DNA of 64,000 bases. Origin: Dysgonomonas sp. PF1-14 (GTDB lineage Bacteria; Bacteroidota; Bacteroidia; Bacteroidales; Dysgonomonadaceae). Position 1 is the stretch's first letter. Each line of letters opens with the position of its first letter. The notes beneath the pieces were generated by a model, which was not told the DNA's origin, made no database searches, and saw only the letters and a program-made list of their open reading frames with translations. Of the stretch, positions 38,719-48,036 are shown piece by piece. A program made the translations under genes and the position numbers. The stretch covers positions 124,001-188,000 of the forward strand of contig NZ_JARXWN010000004.1 of the NCBI RefSeq assembly GCF_029892965.1, read 5' to 3'.

Positions 38719-40479
38719 TTATCTTAATGGTTTTGTCGTTAATATTGCTGTTCCGGTAATCACACCTAAGTATCCCACGCCATTCGAAACATTTACGGCA
38801 CCGAGATTTCCTGTCGCATAAAGTGTGCTTTCCATTTTTCCTCCACTATAAGCGATGATCGACTGCCAGCAACCTCCATTTGTTTCGGTAATTTTGATGC
38901 TCCAGCGAGAACTACGGTCGGTCATAGATACTATCGCCGTTTCTACTCCACTTCTGTTAAATAATTTTATACATCTGCCGGTTTTATATGTGCCACAATA
39001 CTGCAACGCACGAGGATGCCTCAACGCTTCTTCTTCGCTGCTACACTCTATTGTTTGAGCAACAGAGTAGCCGTTATAATTTCCTCCGTTGGCGACTACA
39101 TACCATTTCGATCCTTGCTGGAAAACGAATGCTCTTGCCGATGAGCCATCCGGACAGTCGGCCGGAGGTGCAATAGTGGAAAGATAGATCGAACATTCCT
39201 TACCTGCAATGTTTATAGAGAATGGCATTCTCTCTACGACGTTGGCAGAAGCACCGGTGAATTTGACATTGATGAAGCCTGATGGTGCGTTGAGTGTTTG
39301 AGCATCAACACTTGCGATGATATTTCCATAAGTCCCTATCGTACCCGCAGATAAAGAATAGGATGCTCCGGCCGGAAGCTTATAAGGTATCTGTACTACA
39401 GGTGTGGTTGTGCTCATATCCACATCTTTGTAGCCCGTTACATATACATCGGTGCATTCCAGCGAGAATGGTGCAGCCATCTCAACGGTTACAGCACAGG
39501 TGCTTTCGCCTATTGTGACCGGCACTTGGAAATTGGTGGATGATGTAGGCGTACCGGCGAGTGTTACACTAATACTTCCTGTAGTTGTATTCAATACCTG
39601 CTGGCTTGTAATTACAGTATACACGCCATTTACCGGCCCGCCGATTATACCTGTAGGAACTGTATATGGTGCACTGCCTATAGTATATGGTACCTGCACA
39701 GTTTTAGTCATACTTGTATTAACAGTTCCGGTTGTCGAAACTCCCGAACAATCCAGTGAAATAGTATTGGCAACATCTACAGAAATTTCACAACTACTAC
39801 CTCCAATAGTGATTGGAATTGATGTGCGCCCCGCTGAGGTAGGAGTACCTGTGAGAGTAACAGTGACATATCCTGTAGTTGTATTCAATACTTGTTGGTT
39901 TGTAATTACTGCATAAATACCGTTTACCGGACCTCCGGCCACTACTACCGGAACTGTATATGGTGTAGTATTTACTGTATAAGGAATCCGAACTGTTTTG
40001 GACATTCGGGTATTTACTGTTGCTGTTGATACGATGCCTCTACAGTCGATACTGAATATAGTTGCACACGGTTCCCATAGCCTGTCCCACACCTGCCCAT
40101 TCCATACATAAGGACCCGGGCATAAGTCGGCATCCGTATCATCTGTGAGGTTGTAAACTATTAGGCCTGTATGTATCTTTTTTTCATAGTTTGTATAATC
40201 GGAAGCATTGGTCTCGAACATCGGGTAGAGCTCTTCTTTATCCTCCAGATTTACTCGTGGCAAGAGTATTCCTTTATCTGTATTCCGATTTAATTCATTA
40301 TCTTCCTTCAGATCAAGTAATGCTCCTTGTTTTGGTTTTGCATTTGAACCGATCGTAACCTGGGCAAATAACGGTGATGTTGAGATCGATAAAGAGACAA
40401 GCCCAATGAATAAGAATTTGATGAATAAATAAATAATTCTTTTTCTATTTTGACGAAATGTAATATTGAAAATAGACAT
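38719..40479 (-). CDS. long secreted QVTIG-motif protein with three tandem Ig-like repeats
   Basis: 586 residues from the ATG at 40479, just before the membrane segment FIKFLFIGLVSLSISTSPLFA; an in-frame ATG at 40539 would add 20 residues. The QVTIG module (QVTIGSNAKPKQGALLDL, GILLPRVNLED, GLIVYNLTDDTDAD, GPYVWNGQVW) is followed by three ~95-residue repeats beginning FSIDCRG, ISLDCSG and FSLECTD, and a Cys-containing C-terminal domain. The first two repeats are near-identical, suggesting recent duplication. A surface or adhesive role is inferred. Confidence 0.72.
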   Translation of the reverse strand: MSIFNITFRQNRKRIIYLFIKFLFIGLVSLSISTSPLFAQVTIGSNAKPKQGALLDLKEDNELNRNTDKGILLPRVNLEDKEELYPMFETNASDYTNYEKKIHTGLIVYNLTDDTDADLCPGPYVWNGQVWDRLWEPCATIFSIDCRGIVSTATVNTRMSKTVRIPYTVNTTPYTVPVVVAGGPVNGIYAVITNQQVLNTTTGYVTVTLTGTPTSAGRTSIPITIGGSSCEISVDVANTISLDCSGVSTTGTVNTSMTKTVQVPYTIGSAPYTVPTGIIGGPVNGVYTVITSQQVLNTTTGSISVTLAGTPTSSTNFQVPVTIGESTCAVTVEMAAPFSLECTDVYVTGYKDVDMSTTTPVVQIPYKLPAGASYSLSAGTIGTYGNIIASVDAQTLNAPSGFINVKFTGASANVVERMPFSINIAGKECSIYLSTIAPPADCPDGSSARAFVFQQGSKWYVVANGGNYNGYSVAQTIECSSEEEALRHPRALQYCGTYKTGRCIKLFNRSGVETAIVSMTDRSSRWSIKITETNGGCWQSIIAYSGGKMESTLYATGNLGAVNVSNGVGYLGVITGTAILTTKPLR

Positions 40480-40564
40480 AGTTAAAAAATTGAATATATT
40501 TTGTTTTGTAAATAAAATAGTCATAATAGCAGAAAACAATAATCGGTTTATTGTTTTAAAAGGT

Positions 40565-40592
40565 TAATTCTCATTCAGATGCTTGAGAATTA
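40565..40592. other. perfect 9-bp inverted repeat in divergent spacer
   Basis: TAATTCTCA and TGAGAATTA, separated by 10 bp, lie in the 40540-40993 spacer between the long QVTIG gene and the HTH pair. They could be an operator for the HTH proteins; no T-run makes it look like a terminator. Nothing else is recognised in this AT-rich spacer. Confidence 0.4.
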
Positions 40593-40993
40593 TTATTTTA
40601 CAGTTAATTTTAGGCACTAATAATTGATATCATTGCTTATTTCATCAGTACTGCTGATAATCAGAACCCTTGTATTGCCCTTTATCGTTATATATTATTA
40701 ATTTATCTAATTGATTACTTTGTGTGTCTCATTGACATTGTAAAGTAAGGAAGTTATGAATAGAAATATTATAAAAAAAATAAAGAAAATATTATTCTAT
40801 TTTCAACTTTATGACAAAGAGAAGTGTTATAATTTTAATAAATGCTTATTCTTATCTTTAGATTCGGAATAATTTTGCACCACCATTTGATTATGTAATA
40901 CTGTAGTTTTATTTTATGCCTGTTTGTACCCTGATTACTATAGAAAATATAAATTAACCGATATTGTTGTGAAACTGATTATACCAGACAATT

Positions 40994-41983
40994 ATGGACC
41001 CTATACTAAAAAAAAATATTCTGGAGAAAATATTAGCTAAAATACCGGACTATCTAAATCCTGCTGATTTTTTATACGAAGTCTTAAATATCAGCAAAGA
41101 ATCTGTATATAGAAGATTAAAGGGCGATGTCTCATTCACGTTGGATGACTTGATTATATTATCATCCAAGCTGTCTTTTTCATTAGACGAAATATTATTT
41201 ATAGAAAAAAAAGATTCGAGCCAATACCCTGTTTTATTTCATATCCGCTCGAATAAGGGACTGAACCCGCAAAAAAAATTCAGTGAATTTCTTTCTTCTT
41301 ATATAGCCAATAAAGACAGAATTGCCAAAGCTAAAGATGTGGAAGTAACAGTTGCTTCCAACCGGCTTATGATTCTATCAAGCATAAACTATGAGCATAT
41401 ATTTAAATTTTATTATTACAAGTGGGTGCATCAGACAGAGCAAAAACCTTTAAACTACAGCATGTCCGATGTAACACTCTCTGATGATATTATTGCTTTG
41501 AGAGAGACACTTTTAACATATAAATATACAGGTAATCATATTTATATACTGGATAGTAATTTCCTTAAAAATACACTTACAGAAGTCCAATATTACTATA
41601 GAAGAAAACTGATCTCCGAAGAAGAGATAATCCTGCTACAAAATGATTTTCTGAAATTTGTAGATACAATGGAATATATAATCAAGCAGGAAAGAGTAGA
41701 CGATTTTACAAATCGCATTTATATATCTACCGTTCAAATAGACTCTACAGGTCTGTATTGCCGGTCCGATAATGAAGAAACACTGGATTTATGGCTGTCT
41801 TTTGGAACCAGTATCCATACGACGAATGCGGCATTATGTGATTCATTCTTATCATGGATTAATGCACTGAAAAAATATTCTATTTTAATAACAGGATGTG
41901 ATGAGGCATCGAAAACACAATTTATCGACAAGCAGCGTGATTATATAAAAACCCTTACAAGCAAAGACTATATATATGAATAG
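40994..41983 (+). CDS. HTH transcriptional regulator, first of a tandem pair
   Basis: 329 residues. The N-terminal ~65 residues form an XRE-like helix-turn-helix (SKESVYRRLKGDVSFTLDDL, then LDEILF). The rest is a mostly helical domain of unknown fold. The next gene is a paralogue overlapping by 8 bases. The pair is divergent from the QVTIG secreted genes and precedes the ABC exporter; control of either is inference. Confidence 0.72.
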   Translation: MDPILKKNILEKILAKIPDYLNPADFLYEVLNISKESVYRRLKGDVSFTLDDLIILSSKLSFSLDEILFIEKKDSSQYPVLFHIRSNKGLNPQKKFSEFLSSYIANKDRIAKAKDVEVTVASNRLMILSSINYEHIFKFYYYKWVHQTEQKPLNYSMSDVTLSDDIIALRETLLTYKYTGNHIYILDSNFLKNTLTEVQYYYRRKLISEEEIILLQNDFLKFVDTMEYIIKQERVDDFTNRIYISTVQIDSTGLYCRSDNEETLDLWLSFGTSIHTTNAALCDSFLSWINALKKYSILITGCDEASKTQFIDKQRDYIKTLTSKDYIYE

Positions 41984-42920
41984 TGATATAAGAACAAGAA
42001 TAATAAATACTATAACTCAGCTTATACCATCTAATATAAAGCCCGTCGATTATTTATCAGAGGTACTCGATATAGGTAAGGAATCAGCATATCGCAGATT
42101 GAGAGGAAAGATGTCTTTTTCTTTTGAAGAACTGTTTATACTGTCGCAGAAATTGGACTTTTCACTAGATAAGCTCAGGAAGGATAATGAAAAAGGCATA
42201 TATCCTAATGTGTACTACGATCCGGAAGGTGCTTTTATAGAGAGGCTCAAAAGATATAAAGACCGGTTAGACATGGATAGTCAGGAGAATACAGATACTA
42301 TGATGATAGCTATCAACTACTTGCCGGTAGAATTTACAGCCCGTTACAGCTCTCTGTTTAAGTTCTTCTATTATACATGGTTGCACCGCAGGCATACCGA
42401 TCTGTCTAAGCTCTATTATGCAGATGTTTATATTTCATCTGAATTAGAAACTTTGAGAACCGCTATCGGTTCAGAAACTTCGGTCTCTAAAGACATTGTA
42501 TTTATTTTAGACCCTAATGTGTTTTTAAGCCCGTTAAGAGAAGTTCATTATTTTCATGGACTCAACCTGATAAGCGATGCTGAAGCAAGTCTGATAAAAA
42601 TAGATTTTAATCACATGATCGATTATATAGAAAAGATTGCCAGAACCGGACAATCCGATTCCGGGATAAAATATAATTTCTATATATCGAGTTTCAATAT
42701 CGATGTCAATAGCAGTTATAATATATTGAACGGACGTGTAATATCTTTTTTCGATTTCCAGTTTTTCAGTCAGATAACATTGACAACACCCAGAATGTGT
42801 GGTGCCCATAAAGAATGGCTCGAATCACTGAAAAGATACTCTACACTGATAACCGAATCGAATGAGGCTGCACAAGCTGAGTATTTTGAGAGACAAAGAA
42901 AATATATTGACAGAATATAA
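41976..42920 (+). CDS. HTH transcriptional regulator, second of a tandem pair
   Basis: 314 residues, paralogue of the preceding protein (GKESAYRRLRGKMSFSFEEL, then LDKLRKD). Both share the internal FKFFYYTW/FKFYYYKW stretch, LDPNVFLSPLREVHYF versus LDSNFLKNTLTEVQYY, and a C-terminal LKRYSTLITESNEA/LKKYSILITGCDEA motif. The genes overlap by 8 bases, implying coupled translation and perhaps a heterodimer. Confidence 0.72.
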   Translation: MNSDIRTRIINTITQLIPSNIKPVDYLSEVLDIGKESAYRRLRGKMSFSFEELFILSQKLDFSLDKLRKDNEKGIYPNVYYDPEGAFIERLKRYKDRLDMDSQENTDTMMIAINYLPVEFTARYSSLFKFFYYTWLHRRHTDLSKLYYADVYISSELETLRTAIGSETSVSKDIVFILDPNVFLSPLREVHYFHGLNLISDAEASLIKIDFNHMIDYIEKIARTGQSDSGIKYNFYISSFNIDVNSSYNILNGRVISFFDFQFFSQITLTTPRMCGAHKEWLESLKRYSTLITESNEAAQAEYFERQRKYIDRI

Positions 42921-43226
42921 CGAAGGAAGATATATTTCCATTTCTCCGAGACTATAGAACTGTTATATTTTATTTTATATCCACTCTTCTGATTTCACTT
43001 ATCCGTAGTCTGTTTCCGTAAAAACGGAACAGAATAACCTGATGTTTATCCAGTTTATAATAGCAAAAGGAAAAAATATTTGTTAAAAAATACAAATGGT
43101 GTAACCTTTCTGCTTTTTTTGCGACATATAAGTATAAAAGCAAGTAAAGTACTATGTAAACGTAGAATAAACTTTAAAGTTGCCTACTTTATTTATCCTA
43201 GTGTCTATCTTAATAACAGAATAAGC

Positions 43227-43925
43227 GTGATAAGAATTAGAGATCTTAACAAAACCTATCGTAACGGAGCTGTACCTCTGCATGTACTGAAAGGAATCAA
43301 TCTGGAAGTAGAAAGAGGAGAACTGGTTTCGATAATGGGGGCATCCGGTTCCGGAAAGTCCACCCTTCTTAATATACTAGGAATACTCGACAATTATGAT
43401 ACGGGTGAATACTATCTGGACAATGTGCTGATTAAGGATCAGAATGAGACTAAAGCCGCCGAGTTAAGAAATAAAAAGATCGGATTCATATTCCAGTCAT
43501 TCAACCTTATTTCTTTCAAAAACGCATTAGAAAACGTAGCCTTGCCACTTTATTATCAGGGAGTAAACCGTAAGAAGAGGAATATTATGGCTATGGAATA
43601 TCTGGACAAGATGGGGCTGGCCAGCCATGCCGAGCATATGCCTAACGAATTGTCGGGTGGACAAAAGCAACGTGTAGCCATTGCACGCGCCCTGATAGCA
43701 CAGCCTCAGGTGATACTAGCCGATGAGCCTACAGGAGCCCTCGATAGTAAAACATCGAGAGAAGTGATGGAACTGCTTCGTAAGATTAACGCCGATGATG
43801 GAATGACAATGCTGGTAGTAACACACGAACAGGCTGTGGCTAATGCTACAGATCGTGTTATCCATATCAAAGACGGTATAATAGGAGAAATTGAGGTAAA
43901 TGAGAATCCTGTAATAGAAATGTAA
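43227..43925 (+). CDS. ABC exporter ATP-binding protein (MacB/LolD type)
   Basis: 232 residues from GTG 43227 (VIRIRDLNKTYRNG); earlier in-frame starts add a stretch without family similarity. Walker A is GASGSGKST, signature LSGGQKQR, Walker B VILADEPTGALD. It energises the two permeases that follow. A long leader (42921-43226) contains no recognisable promoter box; one imperfect inverted repeat at about 43009-43032 is visible. Confidence 0.92.
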   Translation: MIRIRDLNKTYRNGAVPLHVLKGINLEVERGELVSIMGASGSGKSTLLNILGILDNYDTGEYYLDNVLIKDQNETKAAELRNKKIGFIFQSFNLISFKNALENVALPLYYQGVNRKKRNIMAMEYLDKMGLASHAEHMPNELSGGQKQRVAIARALIAQPQVILADEPTGALDSKTSREVMELLRKINADDGMTMLVVTHEQAVANATDRVIHIKDGIIGEIEVNENPVIEM

Positions 43926-43939
43926 TCTGTCTGTCATCT

Positions 43940-45187
43940 ATGTTTGATTTTGATTCACTTCGCGAAATATTATCGACTATAGGCAAGAATAAGCTGCGTA
44001 CTTTTCTTACCGGATTGGCAGTTGCATGGGGGATATTTATGTTGATTATTCTACTGGCAGCCGGCAATGGTTTCCGTAATGCTATGATGTCGAACTTTTC
44101 GGATAGAGCAAAGAATACTGTAACTCTTTGGCCTGGCAGGACTTCTATGCCACACGATGGTTTGCCGTCGGGTAGAAGCATCCGGTTCGACTATAAGGAT
44201 TATGACCTGATAAAAAATAAGATACAAGGGGTAGAAAAAATTTCGGTGCGCATCAGCCAGAGTAGTATTATTTCGTATGAAAAAGAATACGGGTCGTGGA
44301 CACTCGATGGGGTTACTCCCGATGCAGGTTATATAAATAATGTGGAAGTAACGGCAGGGCGGTTTATAAATAAGATGGATATCGAAGCCCGTCGCAAAGT
44401 GATCGTCATCAGTGAAGATACGAAAAAGGTCTTGTTCAAAGATGAAGATGCACTCGGAAAACATGTGATAGCAACAGGAATCGCTTATCAGGTTATAGGT
44501 ATATATAGCGTTAAGAATCAGTTTAGAAACGATATGCCTACATATATTCCGTTCACAACAGCACAAATGCTGTATAATAAAGGATATGGATTCAACCAGA
44601 TTGAATTTACCATAAAAGACCTGAAAACAGAAGAAGAGAACGAAGCATTTATAGAAATGCTAAGAGGAAAGATGGGCGATCTGCACGGTTTCAATCCAAA
44701 AGACAGATCGGCACTTTATATTAGGAATACAGCAGAAGATTCGATGCAAGCTGAAAATATATTCTTTATCATCAACGTATTCATACTGGTTATTGGTGCA
44801 GCTTCATTGATGGCAGGAATAGTAGGAGTAGGCAATATAATGTTGATAACGGTAAAAGAACGTACAAAGGAGATAGGTATCCGTAAAGCTATAGGAGCTT
44901 CTCCGGCATCAGTCTTGAGGCTTATCATTTTCGAGTCTATACTTATAACGGCCACAGCCGGTTATATAGGAATGGTATTCGGGATAGCTCTTACCGAAAT
45001 TATTAACCTGATATTATCTATGGCACCTTCGGACGGAAGCCCTTCTATGCTGCAAGACACGACAGTGGATCTGGCGACTGTAATGTGGGCGACTTTGGTG
45101 CTTATCGTTTGTGGTACGGTTGCCGGGCTTATGCCGGCTATGAAAGCCACAAGAATCAGTCCTATAGAAGCAATGAGATCAGAATAA
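43940..45187 (+). CDS. ABC exporter permease (MacB-like), first
   Basis: 415 residues: an N-terminal membrane span after FDFDSLREILSTIGKNKLRT, a ~220-residue periplasmic MacB-type domain, and three C-terminal FtsX-type spans with GVGNIMLITVKERTKEIGIR and the closing ATRISPIEAMRSE. It lies 14 bp after the ATPase and 16 bp before the second permease. These mechanotransmission-type exporters move peptides, lipoproteins or drugs without a transmembrane channel. Confidence 0.93.
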   Translation: MFDFDSLREILSTIGKNKLRTFLTGLAVAWGIFMLIILLAAGNGFRNAMMSNFSDRAKNTVTLWPGRTSMPHDGLPSGRSIRFDYKDYDLIKNKIQGVEKISVRISQSSIISYEKEYGSWTLDGVTPDAGYINNVEVTAGRFINKMDIEARRKVIVISEDTKKVLFKDEDALGKHVIATGIAYQVIGIYSVKNQFRNDMPTYIPFTTAQMLYNKGYGFNQIEFTIKDLKTEEENEAFIEMLRGKMGDLHGFNPKDRSALYIRNTAEDSMQAENIFFIINVFILVIGAASLMAGIVGVGNIMLITVKERTKEIGIRKAIGASPASVLRLIIFESILITATAGYIGMVFGIALTEIINLILSMAPSDGSPSMLQDTTVDLATVMWATLVLIVCGTVAGLMPAMKATRISPIEAMRSE

Positions 45188-45203
45188 TCTAATAGGGATA
45201 AAA

Positions 45204-46460
45204 ATGTTTGATTTAGATAATTGGAAAGAAATTTGGATCACGATAACCCGAAATAAACTGCGGAGCATACTGACGGCTTTCGGAGTGTTCTGGGGTATCT
45301 TTATGCTTGTAATACTTATTGGCATAGGGAATGCTTTCAAGGGGGGGATGATGCAGGTTGTTGACGGATTTGCTCCAAATTCATGCTTCTTTTATACAGA
45401 GCTTACAAGTGAAGCTTATAAAGGCTATCGCAAAGGGCGTTACTGGAACATGAATAATAAAGACCTTCTCTTGATACGCGAAAAAGCCCAGTCGGTAGAA
45501 CATATATCACCGATGCTGTTTCTGTGGAGAAGCGATAAAAATATTGTAAGGGGAGAAAAAACCGGAACTTACGGAATAAAGGGAGTCTACCCTGAGAATT
45601 TTATAATAGAGAATCCCCGCATAATGTACGGACGGGTGATCAATGATGTGGATATAAAGAATAACCGTAAAGTATGCGTTATTGGCAAGGAAATCTACGA
45701 AACGCTGTTTAACGTCGGTGACGATCCTATCGGACAGTATATTCGCGTGCGAGGAATTTATTTTCAGGTGATAGGAGTTATATCGTCTACAGCACAGATA
45801 TCGATAGGAGGACGACCCGAAACCACAGTCCATTTACCATTTAGCACTATGCAGAAAACCTATAATAAAGGTGATGTTATCGATTTTCTTGGTTGTACGG
45901 CTAAACCCGGATATCCGGCCAAAGTAGTGGAAGAAGAGGTGAAATCCATTGTGAAAAATGCTCATGATATATCGCCTGATGATGATAAAGCAATGGGGAG
46001 CTTCAATGCCGAGCAGATATTTCAGGCTTTTCAGGCTCTGTTCTTCGGTGTAGATTTCTTGGTGTTTTTTGTTGGTATGGGAGCATTGCTTTCGGGAATA
46101 ATAGGGATAAGTAATATTATGCTGGTTACAGTAAAAGAGCGGACGCGCGAAATCGGTGTTCGCCGGGCGCTAGGAGCCGGGCCTGTGACCATCGTAAAAC
46201 AAGTGCTTAGTGAGAGTTTACTGTTGACTTCTATTGCCGGACTTATAGGGTTCTTGTTTGGAGTTGCTCTGTTAGAGTTTGTCGATTACATGATGGAGAA
46301 CGGCGTTCTGGAAATAAAGCTTTTTGTACCACCATTTATTTCTTTCTCTACGGCAATAAAAGCATTGATAGTATTGGTTATATCCGGTGTACTTGCCGGA
46401 CTGATGCCGGCTATGAGAGCCTTGCGCATAAAAGCTATAGATGCTATCAGGGATGAATGA
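45204..46460 (+). CDS. ABC exporter permease (MacB-like), second
   Basis: 418 residues, same architecture as its neighbour (FDLDNWKEIWITITRNKLRS start; GISNIMLVTVKERTREIGVR; ending LRIKAIDAIRDE). Divergence in the periplasmic domain suggests a heterodimeric permease. After its stop, 434 bp of repeats (including B3) separate it from the adaptor gene. Confidence 0.93.
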   Translation: MFDLDNWKEIWITITRNKLRSILTAFGVFWGIFMLVILIGIGNAFKGGMMQVVDGFAPNSCFFYTELTSEAYKGYRKGRYWNMNNKDLLLIREKAQSVEHISPMLFLWRSDKNIVRGEKTGTYGIKGVYPENFIIENPRIMYGRVINDVDIKNNRKVCVIGKEIYETLFNVGDDPIGQYIRVRGIYFQVIGVISSTAQISIGGRPETTVHLPFSTMQKTYNKGDVIDFLGCTAKPGYPAKVVEEEVKSIVKNAHDISPDDDKAMGSFNAEQIFQAFQALFFGVDFLVFFVGMGALLSGIIGISNIMLVTVKERTREIGVRRALGAGPVTIVKQVLSESLLLTSIAGLIGFLFGVALLEFVDYMMENGVLEIKLFVPPFISFSTAIKALIVLVISGVLAGLMPAMRALRIKAIDAIRDE

Positions 46461-46550
46461 CGGATTTGTAATTGGATTAGGAAATTTTTATCAATAAGAT
46501 TTAGGTAACCGATAGCGATCGGGCTTATTGATAAATAGTTAATGTCTGAA

Positions 46551-46610
46551 AAGTAATAAAGAATAAAAACAAGACAAATCTATTACATTTGTTACTTTTT
46601 AGTTAAAATT
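46551..46610. repeat. direct repeat flanking B3, copy 1
   Basis: AAAGTAATAAAGAATAAAAA and onward to GTTACTTTTTAGTTAAAATT. A second copy at 46736-46826 has the same ends but carries a ~32-bp insertion. The REP-like element B3 lies between them. Confidence 0.5.
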
Positions 46611-46615
46611 ATAAA

Positions 46616-46730
46616 TTGCCTCCTGCTTTAGCTGGAGGATAAAGGGTAAAGAGAAGGAGGGCTTTAGCCAAACGATTTTGGCTGAAGTCACTTCCCGAAG
46701 CTGGAATCCCCGACTTAAAAGTCGTGGCAA
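46616..46730. repeat. double-hairpin REP-like element, copy B3
   Basis: It begins TTGCCTCCTGCTTTAGCTGGAGG and ends with CCCGACTTAAAAGTCGTGGCAA, with GGCTTTAGCC and TTTTGGCT inside; same family as 24118 and 34704. Confidence 0.75.
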
Positions 46731-46735
46731 TTAAA

Positions 46736-46826
46736 AAAGTAATGAAAAGCAAAAACAATACAAATTGACTCCGCTTAGCACTGTCGAACGCTGTTTCATT
46801 ACATTCGTTACATTTTAGTTAAAATT
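46736..46826. repeat. direct repeat flanking B3, copy 2 with insertion
   Basis: It starts AAAGTAATGAAAAGCAAAAA and ends GTTACATTTTAGTTAAAATT, interrupted at about 46767-46797 by TGACTCCGCTTAGCACTGTC plus GAACGCTGTTTC. A related insertion is seen at about 53390-53450. Confidence 0.45.
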
Positions 46827-46894
46827 TGAAGCAGGGAATTATCTTGTGATTTGATCTATAATGCTATAAATAAGAAAATTATAAACTAAATAAT

Positions 46895-48019
46895 ATGAAA
46901 AAGATTCTCAGAATTCTATTGTTTGTACTCATTGGGGTTATTGTCATTGGTACATTCGTTTTTCTTTGGAAGAAGTCGCAGCCTAAGCAGGTCATCTATG
47001 AAATTACCACAGTAGAGTCGGGTAATATCGAAAATACGACAGTAGCTACAGGAAAAGTATCGCCTCGTGACGAGATTCTTATCAAACCGCAGATATCAGG
47101 TATCGTGTCTGAAGTGTTGAAGGAAGCCGGCGATTATGTAACTGTAGGAGATATAATAGCTACAGTAAAAGTTGTTCCCGACGTGGCACAGCTAAATACC
47201 GCCGAATCCACTGTAAGTGTGGCGCGGATAAATCTGACACAGGTAGAAACCGAGTATGTCCGTCAGAAACAACTTTACGAAAAGGGAGTCATTGCTAAAG
47301 AAGAGATGGATAAATCGGAAGCTGACTATAAAAAGGCTTTAGAAGAATTGGACAAATCAAAAAATAGTCTTGATATCATAAAAACGGGTATTTCGAAGAA
47401 AACAGCGCAATATAGTAATACACAGATACGCTCTACAATAACAGGGATGATACTCGATGTACCGGTAAAGGCAGGGAACTCGGTTATTCAGGCCAATACA
47501 TTCAATGATGGTACCACCATTGCAACAGTAGCCAATATGAACGATATGATATTTATCGGTAAGATTGATGAAACCGAAGTAGGACGTATCCATGCAGGTA
47601 TGCCTATTAAATTGTCGATAGGTGCTATTGAGAACCAGAAGTTTGATGCCACATTGGAGTATGTTGCACCTAAAGGTGTAGAAGAGAATGGAGCTATCCT
47701 ATTTGAAATAAAGGCTGCTGCCCGCATACCGGATACTGTAGTTGTGCGTGCAGGATACAGCGCCAATGCTGAAATAGTACTGTCCAAAGCAGAAAAGGTG
47801 CTGACAATTCCCGAGAGTACAATTACTTTCAGTAACGATTCCGCCTATGTATATGTGCTGAAGGATTCGGTAGATCATAAACAGGCATTCGACAAGAAGC
47901 ATATAAAAATAGGCCTGTCCGATGGAATTAAAGTTGAAGTAAAAGAAGGTTTGGCTAAAGGCGAAAAGATCAGAGGAAATGAGCAACAGGATAAACCAAA
48001 GAAAGAGGCCGGTAAATAA
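46895..48019 (+). CDS. efflux periplasmic adaptor (HlyD/MacA type)
   Basis: 374 residues: an N-terminal membrane anchor (ILRILLFVLIGVIVIGTFVF), a lipoyl-like half (KPQISGIVSEVLKEAGDYVT), a coiled-coil hairpin (about 105-170), the second lipoyl half, a beta-barrel and a C-terminal Lys/Glu tail. It bridges the inner-membrane ABC pump to the TolC-type channel encoded 17 bp downstream. Confidence 0.93.
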   Translation: MKKILRILLFVLIGVIVIGTFVFLWKKSQPKQVIYEITTVESGNIENTTVATGKVSPRDEILIKPQISGIVSEVLKEAGDYVTVGDIIATVKVVPDVAQLNTAESTVSVARINLTQVETEYVRQKQLYEKGVIAKEEMDKSEADYKKALEELDKSKNSLDIIKTGISKKTAQYSNTQIRSTITGMILDVPVKAGNSVIQANTFNDGTTIATVANMNDMIFIGKIDETEVGRIHAGMPIKLSIGAIENQKFDATLEYVAPKGVEENGAILFEIKAAARIPDTVVVRAGYSANAEIVLSKAEKVLTIPESTITFSNDSAYVYVLKDSVDHKQAFDKKHIKIGLSDGIKVEVKEGLAKGEKIRGNEQQDKPKKEAGK

Positions 48020-48036
48020 TCAACAGACATAATCGT

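Noticed and set aside
24118-46730. CRISPR-like regular spacing of palindromes
   Set aside because: The palindromic elements are kilobases apart with no short regular spacers and no cas genes.
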